Part shown: positions 28,098 to 38,213 of the stretch, piece after piece
Layout of the letters: each line of letters starts with the position of its first letter
Position numbering within the stretch: the stretch's first letter is position 1
From: Burkholderiaceae bacterium
Lineage (GTDB): Bacteria > Pseudomonadota > Gammaproteobacteria > Burkholderiales > Burkholderiaceae_C
DNA length: 64,000 nucleotides
NCBI GenBank assembly: GCA_023954035.1
Contig: JAMLIT010000001.1
Span: 96,469-160,468 of the forward strand
Direction: 5' to 3'
Made by a program: the position numbers and the translations under genes
The notes under the pieces: generated by a model
Database searches by the model: none
The model's input: only the letters and a program-made list of their open reading frames with translations
What the model was told of the DNA's origin: nothing

Positions 28098-28228
28098 TCT
28101 GGACTCCTACCCATACATCAAAAGCCCCCGGCGCAGCCCGCGGAAAACCGCCGCGGAACTATTGCAGCGCCGTCCGCGAGTCCTTGCAGACCCACTGCGA
28201 TCGTGCCATCCTGCCAGCAGGTTACGCC

Positions 28229-31200
28229 ATGCCCCAGCAATTCGACATCCCGTTTGGCCAGCAACTGTGTGATGTTCTTCACACGGAACTGGGCCTGGTC
28301 TGCAGCTTTATGGCCGAAGGCGGGCGCATCGTCGCGTCCAGCGAACGGGCCCGCATCGGACAGGCCCACCCCATCGCGCAGCGCATCATGGAGGGGACGC
28401 TGGGAGAATACAGCGTCAGCCCCGAGGAAGCCGCCGGTTCGAGCACCATGCGCGAGGGCATCAACATGGGCATCGACCTCGACGGCCGGCGCGTCGCCTG
28501 CTTTGCCATTGCCGGGAAACTCGAAGCAGTGACTCCGCTGGCGCGCTTTGTGCGCTTTTGCGTGGTGTCGTTGCTGCAGGTTCGTCCGGACACGGCGGCA
28601 GCATGGGCCTCTGTGGCCTTTGCAGCGCCCTCGGCGAAAACGCTGGCGCCGACCAATCTGACCGAGTTGCTTGGCCATGCCAGCCAGGCAGTGGGCTTTA
28701 GCCTGAACCGCCTGCACGACGCCGTCAATCACCTGGACCAGGGAATCACGCTTTTCGACAGCAACCTGCAGCTCGTGGTCTGGAACCGACGGTTTCTGGA
28801 ACTGGCCGGCCTTCCCGAGACTGCGGTGTGGCCAGGCCAACGGCTGGAGGCACTGCTTGCGCATTACGCTGCCGTCACTGGCAGTTCGCCCGCAGAGCTG
28901 GACTCCCTTCTGACCCGTCAGCTCGCCCGCTGGCGCGCGGGTCAGCCCAACAGCTACGAGCACGTCAGCCCACAAGGGACCGTTCTGTCCATCGTCGATC
29001 GGCCATTGCCCGATGGCAGTCTGGTATCGACCTACACCGACATCACCGAGAGGTACCGCGCCGACACGGCTCTGCGAAACGCCTTCGACCACGCCGAGCG
29101 ACTGGTCGACATGCGCACCCGCGCGCTGACGGAACTCTCCAACCTTTCTTCCGACTGGTTTTGGGAACAAGACGCGCAGTTTCGGTTCACCCGATTCTTT
29201 GGCAGCGCGATGCAAATGCTGGGCCGCGACCCTGCTTATTTCATCGGCAAGCGCAGGTGGGACCTCCCCCTGGAGGGGGTCAGCCAGGCACAGATGGCCG
29301 AGCACATCGCCTGCCACGAGCGGCACGAAGCCTTTCGCCATTTCGAGTACGAGATACAGGATGCGCAAGGCCGAACGCAGTATTTTTCTGTCAGCGGCGC
29401 TCCCAGGTTCGACGAGCAGCAGCGCTTCGTCGGCTACCACGGCAGTGGCAGCAACATGACGGACCTGCGCCAGGCGCAACGGGCCATTCGGGAGAGGGAA
29501 CGCCAGCTCGCACAAATCGTCGACGGCAGTCCATTGGCCACGTTTGTCGTCGACGCACGCAATCGAGTCACGCACTGGAACCGCGCCTGCGCCGCGCTCA
29601 CAGGCAAGGAGGCGGCAGAGGTGCTTGGAACCGAGGAAGCCTGGCGCGGCTGGTACGAAAGCCCGCAGCCCACGCTGGCGAGTCTGCTGGTTGACCAGGC
29701 TCAGGGACTGGCACTTTCCGGGCGTTATCCCGCATCGCGCCAGTCCAGACTGATCGAAGGCGCCCTGGAAGCCGAGGTATTTCTACCCAAGCTGGGAGAA
29801 AGCGGCCGCTGGTTGTACGTCACCGCGGCGCCCCTGCGCAACGCGCAGGGCCTGCTGACCGGCGCGATCGAAACCGTGCAGGACGTTACCGACCGGCGAC
29901 GCGACCAACAGTTGCTGGAGGACCGCAGCGCTGCACTGCAACAGGCCAACCTGGTGATGGAAGAGCGCGTGCAGGCGCGCACCGAGGAGCTGTCGCGGCA
30001 GCTGAGCTTCATGCACCAACTGATCGAAGCCATCCCCAGCCCGCTGTACTACAAAGACGCCCAATTGCGCTATCTGGGCTGCAACAGCGCCTTCGAAACT
30101 TTCATCGGCCGACCCGCCAACCAGCTCATCGGAATTTCCCCCTCTGGCGCAGGCCCCAACGCGCTGGCCGACCAGTACCTTAGCGCAGACCACGAGCTTC
30201 TGGCGCAGCGCGGAAAGCAAATCTACGAGGGCGCGGTGCGCCTTGCCGATGGGCAGCTGCGCCAAGTCGTGTTCCACAAGGCCACTTTCACCCTCCCCGA
30301 CGGCAGCGTGGGCGGCTTGGTCGGTGTCATGCTCGACATCACCGAGCGCACACGCATGGAAAACGACCTGCGCCATGCCGCCACGGTGTTTGACAACATC
30401 GCCGAGGGCGTGACCATTGCCGAGCACGACGGAACCATCATCGCCGTCAACCGTGCGTTCTGCACCATCACCGGTTACGACCGGGCAGAAGTGATTGGGC
30501 AAAACTCCCGCATGCTTCAGTCGGGACGCCACGATCGCCAGTTTTACATTCACATGTGGGAAGCCCTTGCGCGCAATGGCCGCTGGCAGGGCGAGATCTG
30601 GAATCGGCGCAAAAACGGTGAAATCTACCCAGAGTGGCTGTCCATCACGGCGGTGCACGCGCCGCAGAAGCAGACAACCCACTACGTCGCCACATTCTCG
30701 GACATCACGCACCAGAAGCAGAACGAGGCGCGCATCGAGGCACTGGCTTTCTCGGACCCGTTGACGGGCCTGCCCAACCGCCGACTGCTGCTCGACCGCC
30801 TGGCGCACGCGCTCCTCGTGAGCACCCGCAACGAGCGCCTGGGCGCGCTGTTTTTCATCGACCTGGACGACTTCAAGGGCCTCAACGACACGCGCGGCCA
30901 CTATGTCGGGGATTTGTTGCTGCAGCAGGTGGCTCAGCGCCTGGTTGCGTGCGTTCGCGAAGGCGACACCGTGGCCCGCCTGGGCGGCGATGAGTTCGTC
31001 GTCATGCTCGAAGGTCTGAGCCAGGACGCCATGCAGGCCGTAAAGCAGGCCGAAGCAGTGGGCAGCAGCATCCTGCTCGCCCTCAACGAAGCCTATGTGC
31101 TTCAGGGCAGCGCGCATCACAACACGCCCAGCATCGGCGTAGCATTGTTTGGGGAAACCCCCGGCTCGGTGGAAGACTTGCTCAAACAAGCCGACCTGGC

Positions 31201-32041
31201 GATGTACCGCGCCAAGGCGTCCGGACGCAATGCCCTGCGCTTCTTCGACCCCGAGATGCAGTCCGTGGTGGCCACCCGCGTCGCCCTGGAAGCAGAACTG
31301 CGCCAGGCGCTCCAGCAGAACCAGTTTTTGCTTTACTACCAGCCACAGGTCGACGATGCCAACCAGATCACCGGCGTGGAGGCGCTGGTGCGCTGGGAGC
31401 ACCCGCAGCGCGGCATGGTGTCCCCGCTGGAATTTATTCCACTGGCGGAGGAAACCGGCCTGATCCTGGGTTTGGGGCACTGGGTACTGCAAACCGCATG
31501 CCGGCAGTTGGCAGCCTGGTCGACCCGGCCGCAGCGGGCGCACCTGACCATGGCCGTCAATGTGAGCGCGCGCCAGTTCCACAGCCCGCATTTCGTAGAG
31601 CAGGTGCTGGGCGTGCTGGAGCACACCCAGGCCAACCCGCAGCGCTTGAAACTGGAACTCACCGAGAGCCTCCTGATTGCCAATATCGAAGACGTGATTT
31701 CGAAAATGGACGCCCTCAAGGCGCACGGCGTCGGGTTTTCTCTTGACGATTTCGGTACCGGATACTCGTCGCTGTCCTACCTCAAGCGGCTGCCGCTGGA
31801 TCAACTGAAAATTGACCAGGGCTTTGTGAACCATATTCTCACCGACCCGAACGACGCCGCCATCGCAAGAATGGTGGTGGCCCTGTCGGAAAGCCTGGGT
31901 TTGGAGGTCATTGCGGAAGGCGTGGAAAGCGCCGAGCAACGGGACTTTCTCGCGCACCACGGTTGCCGTGCCTATCAGGGGTATTTGTTCAGCCGCCCCC
32001 TGCCCATTGACGCATTCGAAGCGTTTTCCTCTGTGCGATGA
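28229..32041 (+). CDS. Multi-PAS GGDEF/EAL c-di-GMP protein with N-terminal sugar-diacid-recognition-like domain
   Basis: A 1270-residue cytosolic protein. The N-terminal 115 residues (QQLCDVLHTELGLVCSFMAE, later GSSTMREGINMGIDLDGRRV) resemble the putative sugar diacid recognition domain of CdaR-type regulators. About five PAS domains follow (near residues 165, 305, 430, 595 and 720), the second closely resembling that of the cyclase at 11.5 kb (LSSDWFWEQDA). The GGDEF domain is intact (LGGDEF at about 919-923, with a RxxD I-site, REGD) and the EAL domain has EALVRW near 1051 and DDFGTGYSSLSYLKRLP. It could both make and break c-di-GMP. I chose the ATG at 28229; it is divergent from the alpha-2-macroglobulin gene. 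Confidence 0.92.
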   Translation: MPQQFDIPFGQQLCDVLHTELGLVCSFMAEGGRIVASSERARIGQAHPIAQRIMEGTLGEYSVSPEEAAGSSTMREGINMGIDLDGRRVACFAIAGKLEAVTPLARFVRFCVVSLLQVRPDTAAAWASVAFAAPSAKTLAPTNLTELLGHASQAVGFSLNRLHDAVNHLDQGITLFDSNLQLVVWNRRFLELAGLPETAVWPGQRLEALLAHYAAVTGSSPAELDSLLTRQLARWRAGQPNSYEHVSPQGTVLSIVDRPLPDGSLVSTYTDITERYRADTALRNAFDHAERLVDMRTRALTELSNLSSDWFWEQDAQFRFTRFFGSAMQMLGRDPAYFIGKRRWDLPLEGVSQAQMAEHIACHERHEAFRHFEYEIQDAQGRTQYFSVSGAPRFDEQQRFVGYHGSGSNMTDLRQAQRAIRERERQLAQIVDGSPLATFVVDARNRVTHWNRACAALTGKEAAEVLGTEEAWRGWYESPQPTLASLLVDQAQGLALSGRYPASRQSRLIEGALEAEVFLPKLGESGRWLYVTAAPLRNAQGLLTGAIETVQDVTDRRRDQQLLEDRSAALQQANLVMEERVQARTEELSRQLSFMHQLIEAIPSPLYYKDAQLRYLGCNSAFETFIGRPANQLIGISPSGAGPNALADQYLSADHELLAQRGKQIYEGAVRLADGQLRQVVFHKATFTLPDGSVGGLVGVMLDITERTRMENDLRHAATVFDNIAEGVTIAEHDGTIIAVNRAFCTITGYDRAEVIGQNSRMLQSGRHDRQFYIHMWEALARNGRWQGEIWNRRKNGEIYPEWLSITAVHAPQKQTTHYVATFSDITHQKQNEARIEALAFSDPLTGLPNRRLLLDRLAHALLVSTRNERLGALFFIDLDDFKGLNDTRGHYVGDLLLQQVAQRLVACVREGDTVARLGGDEFVVMLEGLSQDAMQAVKQAEAVGSSILLALNEAYVLQGSAHHNTPSIGVALFGETPGSVEDLLKQADLAMYRAKASGRNALRFFDPEMQSVVATRVALEAELRQALQQNQFLLYYQPQVDDANQITGVEALVRWEHPQRGMVSPLEFIPLAEETGLILGLGHWVLQTACRQLAAWSTRPQRAHLTMAVNVSARQFHSPHFVEQVLGVLEHTQANPQRLKLELTESLLIANIEDVISKMDALKAHGVGFSLDDFGTGYSSLSYLKRLPLDQLKIDQGFVNHILTDPNDAAIARMVVALSESLGLEVIAEGVESAEQRDFLAHHGCRAYQGYLFSRPLPIDAFEAFSSVR

Positions 32042-32146
32042 GGCACCGCCGATGGGGGGCGACGCGGATTGCGCCCCGTGCAAACCCTGGGGCACCGGCG
32101 GTCTGGCGCGCAGCAGGCTGCCACGCAGGACGGCTCCCGCCGTACC

Positions 32147-34537
32147 TTATTTGAGAACAGGCGGCTCGATGCGTTCCGGGTAGCGCCTGGACAGCGCGCG
32201 AACAAAGGCTTCGGCGGCCTTTTTCGCGCTTGCAGCCACGACGATGCCGGGGTCCGCTTCGCCACCGGGCAGGTTCGCGGGGATATCAGCCGCGGAGAAC
32301 AGCTGCTCCGACTCACCCAAAAATGCGATTGCCTTGCCGTGCAGATAGTGGTCGCGGATGAAAGGCATGGTGAAGGGATGCCGGGCCAACACATCGACCG
32401 CGCTTTGCCCAGCAGGCAAGACCAGCCCGTCAAAAAGGTACGCGGGCTCGTTTTCCATCGAAGCGCTGGCCTCGACTTCCTCTGCGCTTTGGGTCTGGTG
32501 GGCGCCGATGCGCGGACCCACGAGCCGGCACACGGCGCCCTGGTCGACGAGCGTCTTCTGCATCGCCAGAATGGCTTGCCCGTCAACGCCGTTGGCCACC
32601 AGGATCGCCACGTTGCGCGTGCGAATCGAACCATCGCCCGGCCGGGCGGTCAGCGACAAGGCGGGAGAGCAGCTCACTTCCGGAGCGACCCGCCGCTGCA
32701 ACGCCTTGGGCAAGGGTTCAGGCAACGGGTCGATACCAAGGCCCTGCGCTACACGGGCGGCGAGGTCTTCCGACACATTGCGCAGCCCGGCCACCATGCG
32801 TTCGCGGATGGCGGGCACAGTGAGCTTGGAGAGCTCGAAGCGGAACCCGTCGACGATATGCGCCTGTTCCCACGCAGTCTGGCTCTCATAAAACAGCGTG
32901 GCCTGCGTGTAGTGGTCAGCAAACTTTTCCGGATTGCCCCGGACCTTGGCCTCTTGCACCGGCTGCGGAAAAGAAAGGTAACCGGTCGCTGCGCCCGCCT
33001 GGAACGGGCATCCGCCAGCAAGCGAGTTGGGCTCATAAGCCACCTTGCCCCGATGGATAGTTTGGCGATGCGCGCCATCACGCTGGTGGTTGGCCACGGG
33101 CGCGACGGAGGCATTGATCGGGATTTCGTGGAAGTTCGGCCCGCCCAGCCGGCTGATCTGCGTGTCCACGTAGGAATGGATCCGCCCGGCCAGCAGCGGA
33201 TCGTTGGTGAAGTCGATGCCGGGGACAACGTGGGCCACGCAGAATGCCACCTGCTCCGTTTCCGCGAAGAAATTGTCCGGATTGCGATTGAGCACCATGC
33301 GCCCCACCATCTGTACCGGAACGAGCTCCTCGGGAACGATTTTGGTGGGATCAAGGAAATCGAAGCTCCATTGCTCCGCTTGTTCCTCAGTGAATACCTG
33401 CAGCCCCAATTCCCATTCGGGGTACTCGCCGGCTTCGATGGCTTCCCACAAATCGCGGCGGTGAAAATCGGGGTCTGCGCCCGAAATCTTGACGGCCTCG
33501 TCCCAGACGAGGGAATGGGTGCCGAGCTTTGGCTTCCAATGAAATTTGACGAGTTTGGCTTGCCCGGCCGCATTGACCAGGCGATAGGTATGAACGCCAA
33601 AACCTTCCATCATTCGGTAGCTGCGCGGAATGGCGCGGTCGCTCATCTGCCACATGAGCATGTGGGTCGATTCCGGGCTGAGCGACACGAAATCCCAGAA
33701 CGTGTCGTGGGCGCTTGCTGCCTGAGGCATCTGGTGATGCGGTTCAGGCTTGACCGCATGCACGAGGTCCGGAAACTTCATCGCGTCCTGGATGAAAAAC
33801 ACCGGCATGTTGTTGCCGACCAGATCCCAGTTGCCCTGGTCGGTATAAAACTTCACTGCAAAGCCGCGAACGTCGCGCGCCGTGTCCTTGGAGCCGCGCT
33901 CGCCTGCCACGGTCGAGAACCGGGTGAATACGGGCGTGATTTTTCCTGCCTCCTGAAACGGTGCCGCCGCAGTGAGTTCGGCAATGGCTTCGTAGCATTC
34001 GAAAAACCCGTGCGCCGCCGAGCCACGTGCATGCACCACGCGCTCCGGGATGCGCTCGTGGTCGAAGTGCGTGATCTTTTCCCGGAGTATGAAATCCTCC
34101 AGCAGGGCGGGCCCTCGCAGGCCGGCTTTGAGCGAATGCTGGTTGTCGGCGACGCGCACGCCCTGGTTGGTGGTCAGCACTTGCCCCGTGCCGTCGGCGC
34201 GGACGCGGTCGAGCGGTGCGATGGTAGCGTTGGCGCCAGGCGTTGCCGACGTGCCTACCTTGGCACTCTGGTTGCCTTCGGCCAGGGTACTCGCGCCTGG
34301 CAGCGGGGAGGGTGCTTGGACATGGGCGCCCTCGGCGGGTGCATACGCATAGTCTCCACCGTTTTCCGACAACTTGTGTTCCGCGGTAAGCATCGCCTGG
34401 GCAACCGCGTTGGTTTCCATGGCTTTTTGCACAGGAATGTCGTCCGAGGCGCCCCCCGGCATTTTTGCGGGCGCGCTATCCGATTTGCGCGCTGTCGATT
34501 TGGCGCCGGCGGGGTTTTTCTTCGCAGAAGCGGGCAT
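32147..34537 (-). CDS. katE: Large-subunit catalase (HPII/KatE type)
   Basis: A 796-residue monofunctional heme catalase of the large clade. The distal His is at residue 169 in [14 protein letters not shown]; the Asn partner is in [11 protein letters not shown]; the proximal heme Tyr lies in [16 protein letters not shown]. After the core (about residues 110-600) comes the flavodoxin/DJ-1-like C-terminal domain typical of HPII. The first 30 residues are Lys/Ala/Ser-rich ([20 protein letters not shown]) and the next 70 have low complexity, an extension that resembles the tail of the neighbouring hemerythrin. It removes H2O2, usually in stationary phase. The hemerythrin-like gene ends 145 bp upstream of its start. 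Confidence 0.95.
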   Translation of the reverse strand: MPASAKKNPAGAKSTARKSDSAPAKMPGGASDDIPVQKAMETNAVAQAMLTAEHKLSENGGDYAYAPAEGAHVQAPSPLPGASTLAEGNQSAKVGTSATPGANATIAPLDRVRADGTGQVLTTNQGVRVADNQHSLKAGLRGPALLEDFILREKITHFDHERIPERVVHARGSAAHGFFECYEAIAELTAAAPFQEAGKITPVFTRFSTVAGERGSKDTARDVRGFAVKFYTDQGNWDLVGNNMPVFFIQDAMKFPDLVHAVKPEPHHQMPQAASAHDTFWDFVSLSPESTHMLMWQMSDRAIPRSYRMMEGFGVHTYRLVNAAGQAKLVKFHWKPKLGTHSLVWDEAVKISGADPDFHRRDLWEAIEAGEYPEWELGLQVFTEEQAEQWSFDFLDPTKIVPEELVPVQMVGRMVLNRNPDNFFAETEQVAFCVAHVVPGIDFTNDPLLAGRIHSYVDTQISRLGGPNFHEIPINASVAPVANHQRDGAHRQTIHRGKVAYEPNSLAGGCPFQAGAATGYLSFPQPVQEAKVRGNPEKFADHYTQATLFYESQTAWEQAHIVDGFRFELSKLTVPAIRERMVAGLRNVSEDLAARVAQGLGIDPLPEPLPKALQRRVAPEVSCSPALSLTARPGDGSIRTRNVAILVANGVDGQAILAMQKTLVDQGAVCRLVGPRIGAHQTQSAEEVEASASMENEPAYLFDGLVLPAGQSAVDVLARHPFTMPFIRDHYLHGKAIAFLGESEQLFSAADIPANLPGGEADPGIVVAASAKKAAEAFVRALSRRYPERIEPPVLK

Positions 34538-34682
34538 GATGATTTTTCCTTTGAAGCAAGGGAAATGGCAGGGCGTCCGAACGCAACCTGGAGCAGGTAC
34601 GCGCTCACCGAACGATTGTTTTCAAGAGAATTCACCGCGGCGCTGTGCGCCGGGGCAATGGCAGTCAGCCAGCGCTGTCGCC

Positions 34683-35240
34683 CTAAGGCATTGCCCGGGC
34701 CGAACGCAAGGCCGCATCCGAGGCCATGAGTTCCTGCTTGCGCGTGGCCAGTGCCTCGCCCAGCGCCGCCAAATCCATGTTGGATTTGCGCGCCTTGGCA
34801 AACATCTGCTTTTCTTCTTCTTTCACGTGGTGCTTTACAAACTCACCCATGACCGTGACGCGAGCCTCGAACATTTCACCGGAGGGCTCCTGCTCCTGCA
34901 CGGCGGAAATGAGGTCTTTCACCGAACCGTGCTCTACCAAAGCCTCGGGCACCATTTCCTTGTCTTTCAGAGCTGCTTTGAACGCCGGGTAAAAAATCTC
35001 TTCTTCGATCTGCGCGTGCACGGTCAACTCGTTGCAGATCTGCGCAGCCAAGGCTTTTTTACGCGCGTCCGAGCGTGCCTTCTCGAATTGATCAAATAAA
35101 TCGGAGACGTGTTTGTGATCGGCCTTGAGCAAGGCGATCGCGTCTTGTGAAGCAGATTTTCGGTTGCCGCCGCGCGTGGCCGAAGCGGAGGCCTTTTTCG
35201 CGGCGGATTTCTTTGCAGGCGTTTTCTTGGAGGTCGGCAT
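34683..35240 (-). CDS. Hemerythrin HHE-domain protein with histone-like N-terminal tail
   Basis: A 185-residue protein. Residues 30-170 form a four-helix HHE cation-binding bundle with the expected ligands: LLKADHKHVSDLFDQFE, ELTVHAQIEEEIFYPAF, LVEHGSVKDL and FVKHHVKEEEKQMF. Such domains bind a di-iron centre and respond to O2 or NO or store iron. The first 27 residues are a Lys/Ala/Ser tail (SKKTPAKKSAAKKASASAT) like that of histone H1-type nucleoid proteins, so DNA association is possible. The ATG at 35240 was taken because the frame upstream reads as non-coding. It lies upstream of katE on the same strand with 145 bp between, so co-regulation in oxidative stress is plausible. Confidence 0.85.
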   Translation of the reverse strand: MPTSKKTPAKKSAAKKASASATRGGNRKSASQDAIALLKADHKHVSDLFDQFEKARSDARKKALAAQICNELTVHAQIEEEIFYPAFKAALKDKEMVPEALVEHGSVKDLISAVQEQEPSGEMFEARVTVMGEFVKHHVKEEEKQMFAKARKSNMDLAALGEALATRKQELMASDAALRSARAMP

Positions 35241-35545
35241 CGCAGGGCTCGCTTTCGTTTGCGGGGATTGGACAAGTTGCGTCAGCACCGATCGCTGGCG
35301 TGACAAATGTCGCTTTCCCCCGTCAGGCAGCGCGTCGGACAATGCGTACCAAATATGTAAGCGTCGGCGAGACGATGTGGCGGCGGGTGTCCGCCGCCAC
35401 GAATGGCAACTGCAAACCACTGCAATGCTTCGCACTCCAGGCAGGCGCTTCGGCCATGTCGCCTCCTGGATGATTGCGGGATGCTTGCGGGATGCACGAG
35501 GGCATCCCATGCGAACCGGGTGGATCGGCCTGCCTTGGCCGCGCC
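35241..35545. other. 305-bp gene-free stretch upstream of the hemerythrin gene, with a strong hairpin
   Basis: No convincing gene. It should contain the promoter for the hemerythrin/katE direction and the 3' end region of the Bug gene. The one clear feature is a perfect 10-bp inverted repeat with a 4-base loop, GTGGCGGCGG (35377-35386), GTGT, CCGCCGCCAC (35391-35400). Neither side carries a T-run, so it is not a standard terminator. A short direct repeat of GCGGGATGC occurs near 35476-35496. Confidence 0.6.
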
Positions 35546-36535
35546 TTACTGGGGCGTGAAGCCGCTCGTCTGGATGATCTGCGTCCAGGCCTTGGTGTAG
35601 GCGCTCTGGCGTTTGGCCAGCTGCTCGCCGGTCATGTACTCGACCGTGAGCCCCAGTGCCGTCAGCTGGGCGTTCACATCAGACAGCGCCAGCACCTGCG
35701 CCACGCCGTCAGACAGGCGCTTGAGTTCGGCCGCTGGGGTGCCCTTGGGCGCGTAGATGCCGTAGTACGGCAAGTCTTCAAACCCCTTGAGGCCCAGCTC
35801 GTCGAACGTCGGGACATCGGGCAGTGCCGCCTGACGCTGGGTGCCCAGCACGGCAACCACCCGAATTTTTCCTGCGCGGTGGTTTTCAATGAAGTCTTGC
35901 ACCGAGCCCACGCCCGCGTGAATCTGGTTGCCCAGCATGTCGGTCACCATGGGCGCGCTGCCGCGGTACGGGGCGGACACCAGATCAAGCTTGTATTTGT
36001 CGGCAATCACCTTCACCAGAAACTCCGGCGTGGAGGCAGGTGCCGGAATACCCACCGCGTCCTTGCCGCCGTTCTTCGCCTTGACCCAATCTACATACGC
36101 AGCAAAGCTGTTGGCCGGGGTGCCGCCCGAGACTGCAAAGGCGTTCACGAAGGTGGCGATACCCGCCACGGGAACGAAATCGGTTTCGCTCGCGTAGCCG
36201 GGGTTTTTGACGACCAAAGGAAGAATCGAAATCGTGTGATCGTGCGAGAGAAACAACACACTGCCATCTGCGGGCGCCGCCTTGAGCGCCTGCGCTGCAA
36301 TCTGGCCCCCCGCGCCGGGGCGGTTTTCCACCAGCACCTCGGTGCCGAGCGGCGTGCGCAGCTTGGCGGCCAGCAGGCGGGCAATGGCGTCCGAGCCGCC
36401 ACCGGCCGGAAAGCCCACCATGATGCGTATCGGCTTGGCGCTCTGCGCGAACGCGCTGCACAGGGCCAGGCTGGCACCCAGAGCGGCGGTGGTGCGCAAA
36501 ACGCGCGAGATCAGGCTGCGGCGGGACGGGGACAT
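35546..36535 (-). CDS. Tripartite tricarboxylate transporter substrate-binding protein (Bug/TctC family)
   Basis: A 329-residue periplasmic binding protein. The ATG at 36535 has AGGAG seven bases upstream. An N-terminus with Arg-rich start and hydrophobic signal (MSPSRRSLISRVLRTTAALG to ALCSAFAQS) suggests Sec or Tat export. The mature part opens KPIRIMVGFPAGGGSDAIARL and continues with VENRPGAGGQIAA and the DVPTFDELGLKGFE segment, all typical of Bug proteins, which are greatly expanded in Bordetella and Comamonadaceae and bind small carboxylates, amides or nicotinate-like compounds. No tctA/tctB membrane genes are adjacent, so it is an orphan and its ligand is unknown. Confidence 0.92.
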   Translation of the reverse strand: MSPSRRSLISRVLRTTAALGASLALCSAFAQSAKPIRIMVGFPAGGGSDAIARLLAAKLRTPLGTEVLVENRPGAGGQIAAQALKAAPADGSVLFLSHDHTISILPLVVKNPGYASETDFVPVAGIATFVNAFAVSGGTPANSFAAYVDWVKAKNGGKDAVGIPAPASTPEFLVKVIADKYKLDLVSAPYRGSAPMVTDMLGNQIHAGVGSVQDFIENHRAGKIRVVAVLGTQRQAALPDVPTFDELGLKGFEDLPYYGIYAPKGTPAAELKRLSDGVAQVLALSDVNAQLTALGLTVEYMTGEQLAKRQSAYTKAWTQIIQTSGFTPQ

Positions 36536-36595
36536 CGGCGAACTCCTTTGGCGGGTAGAAATCTGCACAGCAGCATGCGAAGACGCATGCTGAAA

Positions 36596-36662
36596 ACTAT
36601 CATTTGTATAGCTTCCAGCGCTTATTCAGTAAGCGCTAGAGCACGATTTCATTCAATTTTTT
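36596..36662. repeat. Palindromic repeat, copy 4
   Basis: Perfect 8-bp inverted repeat AGCGCTTA (36617-36624), loop TTCAG, TAAGCGCT (36630-36637), flanked by CTATCATTTGTATAGCTTCC and AGAGCACGATTTC. It overlaps the last codons of argH (stop at 36653-36655) and lies between argH and the Bug gene, both on the minus strand. It may terminate argH transcription. Confidence 0.85.
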
Positions 36663-38161
36663 GAGGCCAGGCGCGCCTGGTGGCGCGCAAGCTGCATTCT
36701 GACCTGCGCGGGCGCAGTTCCGCCCAGGGTATTGCGCGCGTCCAGCGAGCCGCGCAGGCTCAGCACGTCGTACACGTCCTTTTCGATTTGCGGGTGAAAA
36801 CCCTGCAGCACGGAGAGCGGCAGCTCGGACAAATCGCAGCCATGGGATTGCGCCGCCTTCACGGCATGCGCCACGGTTTCGTGCGCGTCGCGAAATGGCA
36901 GACCCTTTTTCACCAGATAGTCGGCCAGATCGGTCGCCGTGGCGTAGCCCTTGCGCGCCGCATCCTCCATGGGCTGAGGGTTGACGGTGATGCCGCCACT
37001 CTTCTCGCCCGTGGCCGCATCGACCTGCCCGCCGATCATCTCGGCAAAGATGCGCAGCGTGTCCTTGAGCGTGTCCACGGTGTCGAACAAGGGCTCCTTG
37101 TCTTCCTGGTTGTCCTTGTTGTAGGCCAGGGGCTGGCCTTTCATCAGCGTGATCAGCGACATCAGGTGCCCGACCACGCGCCCGGTCTTGCCGCGCGCCA
37201 GTTCCGGCACGTCGGGGTTTTTCTTCTGCGGCATGATGGACGAGCCGGTGGTGAAGCGGTCGGCAATGCGGATGAAGGCAAAGTTCTGGCTCATCCACAG
37301 CACCAGTTCTTCCGACAGGCGGCTGATGTGCACCATCACCAGGCTGGCGGCAGCGGAGAACTCGATCGCGAAGTCGCGATCGCTCACCGCGTCCAGGCTG
37401 TTCTGGCAGACGCGGGCGGCGCCGTCTTCGTCGACCATGCCCAGCGTGCGCGCCACGCGCTCGCGGTCCAGCGGGTAGGTGGTGCCGGCCAGCGCTGCGC
37501 TGCCCAGCGGCAGCACGTTGACGCGACGGCGCACGTCCGCCATGCGGTCAAAGTCGCGCGCAAACATTTCCACGTAGGCCAGCAAGTGATGGGCGAAGCT
37601 CACGGGTTGGGCCACCTGCAGGTGCGTGAAGCCGGGCAGGATGACTTCCACGTTGCGGCCAGCGACTTCGACCAGGGCGCGTTGCAGGTCTTGCAGCAGC
37701 ACGGCAATCAGATCGATCTCGCCGCGCAGCCACAGCCGCACGTCGGTGGCGACCTGGTCATTGCGGCTGCGGCCGGTGTGCAATCGCTTGCCGGCGTCGC
37801 CGACGAGCTGCGTCAGCCGCGCCTCGATGTTGAGGTGCACGTCTTCCAGATCGAGCTTCCAGTCAAAACGGCCGGTTTCAATCTCGCTGTGGATCTGCTG
37901 AAGGCCGCGCACGATCTCCTGGTGGTCAGAGTCCGAGAGGATGCTTTGCGCAGCGAGCATTTCCGCGTGCGCCAGGCTGCCCTCGATGTCGGCGCGCCAC
38001 AGCCGCTGGTCGAAGAACACGCTGGCGGTGTAGCGCTTGACCAGATCGCTCATGGGTTCGGAAAACAGCGCCGACCAGGCCTGAGCCTTGGTGTCGAGCT
38101 GGTTGGCGGAGGCGTTGGGCGCGGCGCCGGTGGGCGCGTTCTGGTCTTGGCTGGTGGGCAT
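36653..38161 (-). CDS. argH: Argininosuccinate lyase
   Basis: A 502-residue lyase catalysing the last step of arginine synthesis, argininosuccinate to arginine plus fumarate. The fumarase/aspartase superfamily signature [12 protein letters not shown] (about residues 318-329) contains the catalytic Ser loop; [13 protein letters not shown] and the [11 protein letters not shown] segment are also present. It is about 35 residues longer at the N-terminus than E. coli ArgH, with a Ser/Ala/Asn-rich start before [19 protein letters not shown]; the ATG at 38161 precedes the conserved part and the divergent promoter region. The gene is divergent from the AlgZ/AlgR-like pair, an arrangement also known around argH in Pseudomonas. 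Confidence 0.96.
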   Translation of the reverse strand: MPTSQDQNAPTGAAPNASANQLDTKAQAWSALFSEPMSDLVKRYTASVFFDQRLWRADIEGSLAHAEMLAAQSILSDSDHQEIVRGLQQIHSEIETGRFDWKLDLEDVHLNIEARLTQLVGDAGKRLHTGRSRNDQVATDVRLWLRGEIDLIAVLLQDLQRALVEVAGRNVEVILPGFTHLQVAQPVSFAHHLLAYVEMFARDFDRMADVRRRVNVLPLGSAALAGTTYPLDRERVARTLGMVDEDGAARVCQNSLDAVSDRDFAIEFSAAASLVMVHISRLSEELVLWMSQNFAFIRIADRFTTGSSIMPQKKNPDVPELARGKTGRVVGHLMSLITLMKGQPLAYNKDNQEDKEPLFDTVDTLKDTLRIFAEMIGGQVDAATGEKSGGITVNPQPMEDAARKGYATATDLADYLVKKGLPFRDAHETVAHAVKAAQSHGCDLSELPLSVLQGFHPQIEKDVYDVLSLRGSLDARNTLGGTAPAQVRMQLARHQARLASKN

Positions 38162-38213
38162 GGGAGGGCAATAATCGCGCACCAATGACAGCCGGACCAT
38201 TCCGGATGCCGCA

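Noticed and set aside
29783-32095. 770-codon minus-strand frame opposite the GGDEF/EAL gene
   Set aside because: It is antisense to intact GGDEF and EAL domains, with no family resemblance.
32042-32146. Terminator between the GGDEF/EAL gene and katE
   Set aside because: An ACCGCCG/CGGCGGT pair exists, but the arms are about 50 bp apart and there is no T-run, so the call is not supported.
32069-34729. 886-codon plus-strand frame opposite katE
   Set aside because: The catalase on the minus strand has all catalytic motifs; the antisense frame has none.
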